The notes under the pieces were generated by a model. It was given only the letters and a program-made list of their open reading frames with translations. It searched no databases and was not told where the DNA came from. Below, piece by piece: positions 9,601 to 19,863 of a stretch of 64,000 nt of DNA (position 1 is the stretch's first letter; each line of letters begins with the position of its first letter). Source of the DNA: Paulinella micropora (taxonomy: Eukaryota > Cercozoa > Imbricatea > Euglyphida); the NCBI GenBank assembly GCA_009731375.1, contig BJOX01000293.1:458932-522931 (forward strand). Direction: 5' to 3'. The position numbers were made by a program, and so were the translations under genes.

Positions 9601-11245
9601 TTATGTGTGGGTTGTTCCTGTTAAGGACGTTACAGGCAAGACAACTGCGGAGGCTCTGATCGACAGGATCGTCTCGCAGATCGGAGTGCCTAGAAAGATA
9701 TGTTCTGATCGAGGTTCTGACTTTAATAATGAAGTCATCGACAGACTATCTAAGTACTACGGGATGAAATGGCAATATGTTACTGCCTATAACCCGAGAG
9801 CGAATGGCAAGATCGAGCGGGTACATAGACCCCTCAAAGCCTCGCTTAAGATGTACTGTATGAAGAAGGAGAATCAGAGAGCCTGGGTGGAGGCAGCACC
9901 TTCATTTGCCTTTGCAATGAACTGTCTACCCTCATCGGCACTAGGAGGAGCCAGAAGCTCAGTCTCGCCATATCAATTGGTTTACGGCCGAGAGCCTAGT
10001 ATCCCAACCTCGCTTCTGCACCCAAAGGATACTTGGGCAGATGAGGATGAGTTGTTCGGGATGAGACTAAGAGCGAAGATGGAGGCGGAGCAAATAGTTG
10101 CGGCGCACAGGGAGGCGGAGCGCAGAAAGACTGATGCACAAGGAGTGCGACAAGCGCACTTAGATCAAGTCCGTTTCCAGGTTGGGGATATTGTACTCCT
10201 GTACCATCCTCAAGTACCCAAGGGGGTTAGCTCTAAGCTGTTTACCCACTGGAAAGGACCATACCAGATCATGGATCAGATGGGACCTCTGAACTATAAG
10301 ATCAGGGGTAGAGGGAAGGTGCAAATCGTGAATGTTCGAAGGCTGATCAAATATGACCCCTTCTTACTTGAGGATGAATCCGTTGAGGAGGCGTTGAAAC
10401 GGATGAAGGAGGATTTCAAAGAGGTACCGCCTATCAATAAGGAGGATACCTTAGAAGAGGAAAATGCCTATCGGGCACCAGTCTCGGAGAAGGAGGAGAC
10501 CGAGAAGGAGAGTAAGAAAGGCTCAAACCGCAAAAGCGCGGCGGGGACTCAGTCTAAAGCCCCCATAGTCCGCGGCGGTACGAAGGAGAAGTTCACGGAG
10601 GCGCAGATGACGAGAGCGCAAAACGATCTTATTTTTGACCAACCGAGGAAGGTGGCGAGGTCGACGCGAGCGGCGGATGTTCATGGAGGAGGAGGGGAGA
10701 AAGACACTAACCCAAACGCGGGTAATGTGGACATTCGCCATGCGCGGTGGAAGGAAGGCGAGGCGATAGCGACCATCAAGTGGGTCCAAGACGCTTTTTA
10801 TCTGATGCGACCGGCAGAACCTCATGTTGCCGATGACACTCTCTCAGATCTTTATCTCATGCGAGCTGTGGCAGTCCCGCAGACTACGCGGGCAGCACGG
10901 ACATCGAAGAGATCCTTAGCAGCAAAAACAATACAACCGGTACTCCATTTCTGGAGAAGCATGGACCCTGTTGAGGATCCAAAAGCTAGACAATATTTAC
11001 CGGTATACAAAGACGCAAAAGATCTCGAGACTTGGGATGGTACTATTACCCCTCGAGATAAAGACCACACTGCGTGGACTATTCAGTCACTGCCTAGGGG
11101 AGTGCTGGACATCCCTTTTGACTTATCATTGGGCGCCATCCCGAACGGAATTTGGGACAGTCTTGAGGAGTCGAAGTTTGACTTGACTTTTGTTGGCGGC
11201 CCGCCACCTGGCAAAGAAGTTCGCGCAAGGCGACGAAGGCAGTAA
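6607..11245 (+). CDS. pol: Ty3/gypsy Pol polyprotein (RT, RNase H, integrase), interrupted by a 10-N gap
   Basis: Right of the gap an uninterrupted frame runs to a TAA at 11243-11245. Reverse transcriptase occupies about 7450-8150 (FYSVIDLKNGFWQI, FPMGLKQAPG, catalytic YIDD). RNase H follows at 8330-8720 (DTDAS, REALAVVWAL, TDHHN, ADSLSR). The integrase at 9300-10000 has an H/H/C/C zinc module ending CIPC, and the catalytic acidic residues are in LHIDHVG, CSDRGSDF and NGKIERVHR. A GPY/F-like module follows at 10170-10360 (HWKGPYQI), then a charged tail. Left of the gap the frame is open from 6607. Frames differ by one across the Ns, but the same 10-mer flanks both sides and collapsing it would make one frame. 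All catalytic residues are intact, so this copy was recently functional. Confidence 0.92.
7257..7266. other. 10-N assembly gap
   Basis: GCACGGAGAG occurs directly left of the Ns and one base right of them. This suggests an unresolved contig overlap, not missing sequence. Confidence 0.9.
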
Positions 11246-12042
11246 GTGACAATTTTCTTTTATCACGCGTCGGACATTGAGCGACCGCATGTGGATTAAT
11301 TTCATATTACCCATGCCAGATCATGTCTTATTGAAATAATTTTTTACCATTGTTGTTACTTGGCATTTCTATCGCAACATATGAGTGCGAAGGTCAATCG
11401 GCAAATTGATACGACACCGTATAAGGGGATCGCTGGTGAGTTTAGCGATGGTGTTCCTGGTACGACCCTGCAACAAGTACTCAGGGTGATGTTCTCAAAA
11501 ATGTTCTCCTAGTAGACATATTAAATATTTTTCTTTGGATATACTCAAAATCGTCATACCAGTGCACGGTCCGTCTCTACTTGTGTCGGCATATCGCATG
11601 GTCGGGCTCACTCACCCCGGCTTTGGATATAGTTATTAGGACTGGCCCCCTAGTACTATATTAAGATAACCGATTGTATACAAGGGTATGTTATTAAAAG
11701 ACAATGTATTTACTGATCGGAAGTGTTTTTGAAGGAGGAGAAAAATTATAATGCTGCTCTTATTTTTTAATAGTAATACTATCGTTCTTGACATACTGCC
11801 TCAGAATTAAGTTACGGGGGGGACAACGAGTGGGGAAGGAGGAGTTTTTTATTTACAAAGACGAGGCTAGAGATTTATCGTTGATTCGTGCCTGGCGTAT
11901 GCGTTTTATATATCCAATGCACCGTCTATCAGTGGGTTAATGCACTTAGTTGCAACACCCCGTAGCGTTGGTGCAGAAAAGAAATCAGCAATTATATGAC
12001 GAAAATATTGCATATTTCCGTCATAAAAATGGGAAGGGGTAC
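11246..12042 (+). other. 3' untranslated region of gypsy copy 1
   Basis: No ORF of note. Purine tracts at about 11826-11856 and 12031-12039; the second abuts the LTR and is the likely plus-strand primer site. Confidence 0.6.
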
Positions 12043-12284
12043 TGTAGGCATCACCCCCCGGATAGCCGGTAAAAAGTACACTTTTTTGTGTGTCAGGTGC
12101 ACCTAGTTTCTTCCCATTATTTCAATATCGTTTGGCCGGATAATGCCATTTTAACCTTGGTCTGTTGCCGCTTTCTTTTGTGCGGTTTCACTGAGCTAAT
12201 ATAACGAGACATCATTCTCCTTTGGGGATTTGTGTTTGGTTGTATTACCGACTTTTTAACGAGCTATCTTTGGGGATTTTAACA
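12043..12284 (+). repeat. 3' LTR of gypsy copy 1 (242 bp)
   Basis: Begins TGTAGGCATCACCCCCC and ends TTTTAACA. It is clearly the same LTR as 40216-40463 (reverse strand) and 57387-57625, including the shared block CTGAGCTAATATAACGAGAC. Confidence 0.88.
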
Positions 12285-12906
12285 TGCGTAAAAACCAGTG
12301 TTTGCGTAAAAAGTATCATCTACCGAAAATGCTGAGGCCCCCACTGGCGATGGGCCTCGCACCAGACACCCACTTGGTTACACCGCGTCATGGCCAAAGT
12401 GATGGCACGCGCCTGTTCACTGGCAGGCGTAGCGGGTTTCTCTTCATCATCGAGTCATAGGACGGTAAAGTCACTGCTTTGTCGGATCCCCGGCGGGCCG
12501 GTTAATTATTCAGTGGCGCCGCCCATATGCGTCACCCAAAATACCTGAAGTGAGTTCAAGTAGTAATACTACTTACAACGGGAGTCCGGAGGTCATCAGG
12601 ATTTTAAATTTTAATAAGAGAATACTAGTTACTGCAGATCGTGTTTCAACGGTTGTGTGTTCCAGATTGTTCAACTATTAATATAATAATTTTAATGGTC
12701 TAACTTTAAAACTTGAGTATATAAGGGTTTTGCTCTCAGGCCGGCAGGCCGATGCCCCCTTTTCAAGTTCACTCACAGGAAATCGGTGCACAAATTTAAA
12801 TCCAACCGGGCCGCAGCTGAGACGCCGATCATCTAGTATTACTAGACATACAACTCCTGAGGTCTTGACTACGAAATTGAAATCTGTTAAATGATCGAAA
12901 TAGCTT
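12285..12906. other. Non-coding spacer between two LTR elements
   Basis: Starts with a short motif (TGTTTGCGTAAAAA) that also occurs, in the other orientation, near the other two gypsy LTRs (about 40464 and 57283). No gene seen. Confidence 0.45.
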
Positions 12907-13181
12907 AGGAAGTGGGAGAGTAATTAGTCATAGCGGCCCTTAATATTAATACTAATTATTGACATTTCTGGTACTGGTGGCTACCTTTTTAGTTATTACC
13001 CATTTCAGCCATATCATTACCACTGAGTACGAACGTTACTGTTTGTTTTGATTTTTTGTGGCGGGATCGTGTCTATTGATCAGTACCATTGAATAAGTAA
13101 ATATTTGAACTGGTATACTGGGGGACTTACTGGGGGACGCCCTAGTTCGATCCTGAGCCACTACAACCGGTCCAAATTCCT
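12907..13181 (+). repeat. 5' LTR of outer element
   Basis: About 275 bp, starting AGGAAGTG and ending CAAATTCCT, so the ends form a 5-bp inverted repeat (AGGAA/TTCCT). Closely matches 23910-24189 apart from small indels. Exact edges are inferred from where similarity stops. Confidence 0.75.
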
Positions 13182-13723
13182 TAAGGGTTATGAGCCTTGA
13201 GCGTTGAACATCCTGAAGCGCAAACCAGAAAAGAAGCTAGCTGGATCCAAGACCCTTCAGGCAGAAGGGCAACCGCGGGATAGGTAGTGCCACACCTTGA
13301 GTGGCACAGAACAGGGAAGCATACTGCTTACCTGAGGGGGAGTGCACAATAAAATACTTACGCCATCTAGGTGCCATCTGGGCGATCTGGGGCTCGGGAA
13401 AAAGGGATTAAATGGGAAACGGGAAAGGGAGGGATCGTGGACAACGTCGGTGGACACTGAAGCACCGCGGACTTTCTACACAGGGAAAAGGGGAGTGAGT
13501 GCTGGTGAGCACAGATCAACAGGGAAAAAGGGGAGGCTTGGACTGAGGTATCGTCAAGCAAGCTAACTGGGATACTGCAGCTGCTGCAGACATGTCGTTC
13601 CCGCTAGTAGAGGAAAGGTACCAACTCACGACAGTGAAGAGGAGGGGAAACGTAACACAAGGGGAAAATAATGAAGAAGCATACGATGGAAAAAACAAAT
13701 TCAAGGAATAGAGAAGAGCTGTT
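13182..13723 (+). other. Leader of outer element
   Basis: Short open frames only (for example 13342-13566). No domain recognised. Purine-rich on the plus strand, like the gag that follows. Confidence 0.4.
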
Positions 13724-14110
13724 TTGCTGAGACTGGGGGAGAAAGGTTTAGAGGGAGCCCTCAAACCTGTAAATAAACATTATCGCATGGTTCATGAAGA
13801 ACATATTACGGCATGGCATTCTAGAGGGAAGGATGTGCCTAAATACACGTGGCTGTGGGAGGAGTTGTATGGGGATGGGGAAAAAGAAAAAGAGAATGAG
13901 GAAGAGGAGAGTGTGAGGGAGGTGAGTCAGACGAGAAAAGACAGGGAGGAGACAGATCTTAGATCACCATTAACCATGAAGCAAAGCACACCCAGCATTG
14001 CTGATAAGAGGACGAGCGTGAGGCTGAAAGAGGCTGTGGAAAGACTGAGGAAGGCAAGTGAGGTGAAGGGAAGTATGTTAGCTTCACCCTCAGCACAAGA
14101 ATCAGTTTAG
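13724..14110 (+). CDS. Charged ORF of the outer element (128 aa), possible N-terminal gag part
   Basis: Open from an ATG at 13724 to a TAG at 14108-14110. Rich in Glu, Lys and Arg, with a central acidic run. It ends inside a 103-bp tandem duplication that repeats its last codons and stop. It may be the start of the gag gene now separated from 14285-15375, but no family is recognised. Confidence 0.4.
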   Translation: MLRLGEKGLEGALKPVNKHYRMVHEEHITAWHSRGKDVPKYTWLWEELYGDGEKEKENEEEESVREVSQTRKDREETDLRSPLTMKQSTPSIADKRTSVRLKEAVERLRKASEVKGSMLASPSAQESV

Positions 14111-14236
14111 ACTGAAGAAAAGGCAGCCCAAAGAGGCTGTGGAAAGACTGAGGAAGGCAAGTGAGGTGAAGGGAAGTATGTTAGCTTCACCCTCAGCACA
14201 AGAATCAGTTTAGACTGAAGAAAAGGCAGCCCAAAG
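14031..14236. repeat. 103-bp direct tandem duplication
   Basis: Two essentially identical copies (from 14031 and from 14134), each containing the same TAG stop. The unit is not a multiple of three and helps separate the upstream ORF from the gag frame. Confidence 0.9.
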
Positions 14237-14284
14237 AGAGCTATCACTGAGAAAGAGAAGTTAGAGAGGGAGGAGAACGAAAAG

Positions 14285-15375
14285 ATGGCTCATAGATATG
14301 AAAGGAGTGTGAAGGCAGAGGTGACGAAACAAAGAAAGAGAGCGTTCCTGTTCGTGTATGGGAGATTGAAGGGTAAGGCGAGGAGAAGTGTGAGTGACTT
14401 GGTGAGGGATGATTCTCCTGACTTTGGGCAAAATGTGAATGAGATATGGGATAGATTGGTGCAGAGGTTTGGAGAGGTGAGTGCAGAGGATGTGCAGGAT
14501 AGGGTGACTGCGTTGCATAAATGGAAGATGAGGGAGAATGAGGACTATGCACCTCAGTTTGATGAGTTGGCGAGCTTAGTGGAGGAGTTAGAGATGAAGG
14601 GGCATGGAACCACTGACATCACATACGAGACAATCATAACGAGAGCTTTGAAAGACCCTTGTTATGCTTCTGAAAGCGTGAGGACAGATTGGAGTACCTG
14701 GTTAAGTACCCTTTCAGTCAGCAAGAAGCAACACAAGTGGCTTTTGAACACTGGTGGGGGGAGGTTCAAGAGAAAGCACTAGACATAGATAGGACCAAGG
14801 AGAGGGCGAGGAAGGAAGGGAAGGGAGAAGGAAAGAAGAAAGAAGGAGGGCCATTGTCAATTGCTTATGCTGCTAAGGCAAGCACTAAGAAGGTGTGTGT
14901 GTTCTTTCAGAGTGCGAGAGGGTGCTTGAAAGGGAAGGCATGCAACTTTAAGCACATAGAGGGAGTCATGCATGGGGAATGTTTTGTCTTTGAGAGGACA
15001 GGGGGGTGCAAGTATGGGGATAAGTGTAAGTTCAAGCACACAGAAGAAGAAAGGAAGAGAAGAAAGAAGAAAGAGGAGACGAAGACTTGCTTTAACTGTC
15101 GAGAGAAAGGGCATGTTGCTGCTGAGTGTACGAAAGAGTGTGCGAAGTGCGGGGGAGATCACCCTATGACCAAGTGTAAAGTGATAGAAGGAGAGGGGAG
15201 GAAGAAAGCGAAAGAAAGAGGGAAGAAAGATGAAAGCTCTAGTGACTCGGAGGGAGAAGAAGAAGGAGTGAAGAAGAAGGAGAAAAAGAAGAAGAAGGAC
15301 ATAAGTAAGGCGATGAGCTTGCTGAACAAGAGGAAGTATGGGCTGAGTGCGCGGAAGAAGATGCCAGGAGTAGAC
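14285..15375 (+). pseudogene. gag: Gag of the outer element: capsid-like region, two CCCH fingers, CCHC knuckles
   Basis: The capsid-like part runs in one frame to about 14690 (LVQRFGEVSAEDVQD, KMRENEDYAPQFDELA), then the reading moves to the next frame. The nucleocapsid part has two CCCH motifs of C-x8-C-x5-C-x3-H (about 14895-14957 and 14977-15042), then a CCHC zinc knuckle (CFNCREKGHVAAEC) and a second variant knuckle. A Lys/Glu-rich stretch follows up to the copia insertion. The frame resumes after the insertion at 22943. The mix of CCCH and CCHC fingers in one gag is unusual. The single frameshift near 14690 and the insertion make this copy inactive. Confidence 0.75.
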
Positions 15376-15707
15376 GTTGGTCATAACTATTTCAATTTTA
15401 ATCACCGTTACGTGGATAGTTGATTTGTCAATTGGACGGACAGTCAATAATGCCAATGTTAACTGTAAGGACTTAATGCATCATTTACCAGTCATAATTA
15501 TAACTACGTAACTTGGTCATCTAAGTTAGTCAGTTTTGTGACGTGGCAGCTTCTGTGTGACGTGGCAGATTCTCCCGCGGTTAGTTCAGTTCTCTTACTT
15601 ATACGAGTTATTAAAGTGTGTTTCCTTACTGCGAGACAGTCTTGCTAGAGTAGCCGGAATGATCCTGAAAGGGATCGGTAAAGGTTCCCGATGGCGAGTC
15701 TTTCAAA
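15376..15707 (+). repeat. 5' LTR of copia element
   Basis: Begins GTTGGTCATAACTATTTC and ends GAGTCTTTCAAA. It differs from the 3' LTR by only a few substitutions and small indels. As in Ty1, the gag start codon (15691) lies inside the LTR. Confidence 0.9.
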
Positions 15708-16542
15708 TGTCATGAGCCTTGGAACCGAGAAGACTATGGGTTTACAGCAAGAGTACATCCCGCAGTTGGATGGTACCACTCGGAACTATTCCGACTTCCG
15801 TTACAAGATAGAGAACTATGCCAAGGACATCAGTGCCTGGCATGGGGAGTGCGTAGCGCTGGCGTTCCAAGACCCAGCTAAAGCTAACGTTGAATATCCC
15901 TACGATCCTGCGAAAGCAATGGAAGTAGAGGAAAGGGAATTGCCAGAAGAACCAGAGTCAGAGGACACCCCTAACTCCGAGATAGACGATGAAGGAAGCC
16001 AGTCAGACAGCGGTAAACTGAGACCCAAAACGAAGAAAGATGACAGCAAGACAACCGCAGAAGACAAACCGAAAGATTGGGCAAGGATGTCAGAAGAACA
16101 GAAGAAGCAGTGGAAAGATAAGAGAGCTAAGAGACTGAAGCGAGAGAAAAGAAAACAGTCCAAACGAGCTCACACATTGAGAGTAAGAGGCATACAGAAG
16201 GAGAAGAAGCATTATGAACGCATGCGAACTTTACAACTCATTCTGTCTGTTGCCTTTTCTCACCCTGTTGTTGTTCGATATCTGCGCACTAAAACAGTGA
16301 AAGGACCGATAGAACTAATAGAGGCAGTTAGGGCAAAGTTCGGTTCAATCTCCGGGGTCAGCAAAAATATCAAAGCACAAATTTTCGAGAACATGTACCC
16401 CAAACCCGGACAGAATGTGGATGCATGGTTAAATGACTACATCGCCATGAAAGGAGAGGTTGAGAGTCACAGAACACACCCATTTGATGATGATGACCTC
16501 ATAAGAAGCCTGCTTGCTAAGCTCGCAAGACACCCCGCATAG
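15691..16542 (+). pseudogene. gag: Copia Gag, N-terminal part
   Basis: Begins MASLSNVMSLG inside the LTR and runs 283 codons to a TAG. After the charged middle, the segment YLRTKTVKGPIELIEAVRAK and the motif NVDAWLNDYIAMKGEV resemble copia-type (UBN2-like) capsid. Related sequence continues past the TAG (ERVSKHFTTTYH), so the stop is a mutation. The acidic and basic runs in the middle are not typical and may be lineage-specific. Confidence 0.7.
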
Positions 16543-16627
16543 GAGAGAGAGTTTCAAAGCACTTCACTACAACCTACCACCTAACTTAAGACCCAAATTG
16601 ACACTTAGTCGATAGTGCGAGAGAGAC

Positions 16628-17608
16628 ATGAGCATTGTGGAGAGAGGACAAGTGGAAGGAAGAAGAGAAGAGAGAGAGAGCGAACAAGTGCACGAGGCAG
16701 CTGAAGAAGGAGACAACCTCATGCTAGATGATCAGGAAGATGAAGGGGATGGGGGTAAGGGCAAGTACAGAAAGCTTAAGAAGAAGGATGAATGGTGGCT
16801 GAAAGTTACGTGTTTCGCCTGTGACAAGAAAGGTCATACGAAGTATTGCCCGGACACTAAGGCCAAGAAACAAAACCAAGAGAGAGATGATAAATTCAAG
16901 CAAGAGAAGGGTAAGAGAAAGTGAAAGACACACAACAAGAAGAACAAGCCTAAGAAAGATATAGCTCTACTGAGAGAGGAGGAAGAAGAAGAAAAAGAAG
17001 AGTCAGACGAAGACGCATTACTCATTATTATGGGGGGAAGTGAGTCAGGAGAAAATCATGACGACGAAGAGGAGCCTGAAACATCAGGGAGAGGGAATGC
17101 TGAGGCTGGGGAACCCCAGTCTGTGCCAGGTGTTCAACAAAGTGGGGCCCAAAGGGAGAACGTCGAGTCTGGGGAACCCCAGACTGAGCCAGGTGTTCGT
17201 TCCCCACAGGCAGAACGTAAGAGAGTTAGGAGTCCTATCCCCATTTTTGCCCCTCTACCCTCACTAAACAAAACTACTAAAACCTCAGGCCACAAACATA
17301 CCAAAGCACCCCCAAAGCATAAAGCGTCTGACACCTCAACCCCTCCACTCAGTCTAGTTAGCTATAGCCGAGAGAGGCCCCGTTCTCTGAAGTGTCATGG
17401 GAAAAACAAAAAGAATACCCCTTGTCAGATTTCGCTTGAACATGATAAGAAAGGGCCTAATGCCGTCCAAGCTTCGCGTATGGTTTTCGGGGAATATTGC
17501 GGATATCACGCTAAAAATCAGGACCAGAGTACCCTTTACTTGATCTATCTGTCAGCCCCAACCTCCGACCCCCCAAATCACCTTATTATCCAGACGAGAG
17601 AGGTTTAA
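16628..17608 (+). pseudogene. Copia Gag, nucleocapsid part with CCHC knuckle
   Basis: One frame with an internal TGA at 16922-16924. Contains CFACDKKGHTKYC, a C-x2-C-x4-H-x4-C zinc knuckle that binds RNA in retrotransposon Gag. Downstream is a long acidic, Pro-rich region with a 14-residue-scale internal repeat (two GNAEAGEPQ/ENVESGEPQ blocks). The frame changes near 17590 into the protease region. Confidence 0.65.
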
Positions 17609-17634
17609 TAGCTTATGCGAAAGCGAGAGGGTTA

Positions 17635-18840
17635 GTGATACCACACAATCTCATTACCACTTTCACTGAACAATCTCCACAGAGGGTAAGAGAGAGGGAG
17701 AAGAATAAGGCGAGAGGGGAAGTGAGGGGGAGTCAGGTCCAGGGAACAGCACCGCAAACACCCACATCCACCACATCGACACCTCACACCACACCACAAG
17801 CACGCACATGCGACACGCCAAGACAGAGTGAGGGTGGCGATGAGGAAGAAGATGAAGAAGAGATAGATGAGTATGATCCTGACAATGATTCCCGATGTTC
17901 AGATGAAATAAGACATGATGATGCCATGGCAGCATGTATGGATGATTCTGACATTGACACGGAATATCTGCAATTCACGCGAAAAGGGAATGTTCGGAAA
18001 TACATACAGAAGCATAAGAAGGAGACTCACGATGTGAGTGGAGCCGGACTGCACAGTGTTGTTGCAGGGACCGGGGATTCCAAGAGGGAACGGCGGGGAG
18101 ACACTCCTACAACCTCAACACCACAACATGGTCCAACACCACAAGCTCAGCCACACACCAACACACCACCTATCATTACGTTCAAAGACATAGCACAGCT
18201 CGCTCAACAACTCACCACAACATGCATCAGAGAAAGCAATGGTGAGGTGAAGAGAGTGAGTGAGGGGAAGTTAGTGCTAGACGAGTTCTTGACAGACGTG
18301 GTAAAAGCGATAGAGGGAGTGTATATTGCACACGCAGTTACCACGACATTATCCCCACCAACACAAACCCAAGACACCCACACCACTCAGCCACCAACAC
18401 CATCAAAACACAAAGACAGCAGACAGAACTATGCATTAGTATTAGATGGGGAAGGTGGGCGAGATAGGAAAAACACGATAGTTCAGGACAGTGGGTCTTC
18501 TAGGGACATAGCCTGCAATCCCGAAATATTACATGACATCAAGTCAGTACCCCCTATTAAGCTAGTAACAGGTAACGGAGAGTGCGAGATAGGGCAGGAG
18601 GGGACAGCAAGGGTAACACGCATCAACGGACACGGTAAACCGGTTACGGTGTCAAGGCCTATGCTACTTGACACTAGGTTACCCGTGAATATTGCGTCGA
18701 CCGGCAGGATGGATCACATCCATCATCGGTCTGTCGTTCATCAGAATGGACAGTTACTTATTCTAAAACACCCCGTAAGGATTGAGGAGAGAGACGTGCT
18801 AGTAAGAGGCAGACTCATGTCAACCCTCCTTTACAGGTGA
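17635..18840 (+). pseudogene. Copia protease region
   Basis: A low-complexity Thr/Pro/His linker leads to IVQDSGSSRDIA, the copia aspartic protease active site (DSG). It is followed by ILHDIKSVPPIKLVTGNG and a typical strand pattern. A TGA at 18838-18840 and a second in-frame TGA at 18919-18921 separate it from the integrase in the same frame. Confidence 0.7.
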
Positions 18841-19050
18841 GATGACGAGTTTTACACTCCATTAGACATCAACGACCGTTACGAGCCTCCACACAAGCAA
18901 AGTAGAGAGGTAGTGGGGTGAAAGGGGAGGGAAACCCCAGGAGAGAGAGAGAGAGACGAGTGTAGACAGTCAGAAGGCAAAACGGGGGAGGTAACGCTGT
19001 ATGCGTCTTATCCCCGCAAGCCAGGTTCAATCAGGAAGGTAGATATAGAA

Positions 19051-19863
19051 TTGTTCCACTATGCTTGTGGACATTATAGCGTTAAGAAGATGAGAGCTCT
19101 GGCGAATGCATTAGGCATAAAGCTAGTAGGAGACGAGAAGAAAGTAAAGTACTGTGAAGCCTGCATGATAGGTAAGGCGAAGCAGTTGCCTAGGTTTAAG
19201 GTCAATAGGATAGAGAGAGCTAGTAAGCCAGGAGTAGTACTGCACATAGACACCGGGACGTGGTCAGCACGTTCAATACACGGGAAGAGACATAAATTTT
19301 CGGTTACGGATGATTACTCGTTGTTTATTAAAGATTATTATCTTTCGCATAAGAACGAATTTATTGACTGCATTAAGCAGGCGGTAGCATTTTACGAGAG
19401 ACAGACAGGAAATAGAGTTAGAGAAATAAGGTGTGATCAGGAGTTTGACATCCCGAAAAAAGTGATTGAGTGGTGGAAGCCGAGGCAGTTTATATGGAAG
19501 ACCTCAGCAACGGGGGACAAGGATGGAAACCCCATAGCTGAGAAAGCTAATGATATAACGGCAGGAGCCGCAAGGGCTATGCGGTATCATGCCCATCTGC
19601 CGATTTCATTTTGGGCAGAAATAGAGCATTCTGCCACCACCCTCCGCAACATCTTGCCCACTCATGGGCCAAGAAAGGGGATTTCCCCATATGAGCAGCT
19701 TTTAGGCAGAAAACCTTTCCTAACCCACCTCAGACCAATAGGATGCACGGGAGTTATGTACACAGGTAAAGGTAGAAAAGGTCAGTTTAGAGGAAAGAAG
19801 GTCATGCTAGTAGGTATGACTTGTTTAGGGAGTTATACAGAGTGTGGGACGGTAGGAAGGTGA
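19051..19863 (+). pseudogene. Copia integrase (GAG-pre-integrase and rve core)
   Basis: Has the zinc module H...H..CEACMIGKAKQ, then the core: LHIDTGTWS (first Asp), REIRCDQEFD (second Asp) and PIAEKANDITAGAARAM (Glu), followed by LPISFWAEIEHSATT and the NILPT block typical of copia integrases. The catalytic D-D-E residues are retained. A frameshift near 19840 moves the reading into the RT frame. Confidence 0.8.

Larger units (their letters stand above)
6607..12284 (+). mobile_element. Ty3/gypsy retrotransposon copy 1, 5'-truncated
   Basis: Pol ORF, 3' untranslated region, polypurine tract (GGGAAGGGG at 12031-12039) and 3' LTR are present. The 5' LTR, gag and protease are missing; the element meets unrelated sequence left of 6607. 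The other family copies in this window are at 35503-40463 (minus) and 57387-64000 (plus). Confidence 0.85.

Noticed and set aside
13140-13170. GTTCGATCC as a pol III B box or tRNA-derived element
   Set aside because: The flanking bases do not form a T-arm and there is no matching A box; it lies in both outer LTRs.
14857-15456. 199-codon minus-strand ORF
   Set aside because: Antisense of the gag zinc-finger region, whose plus-strand motifs are clear.
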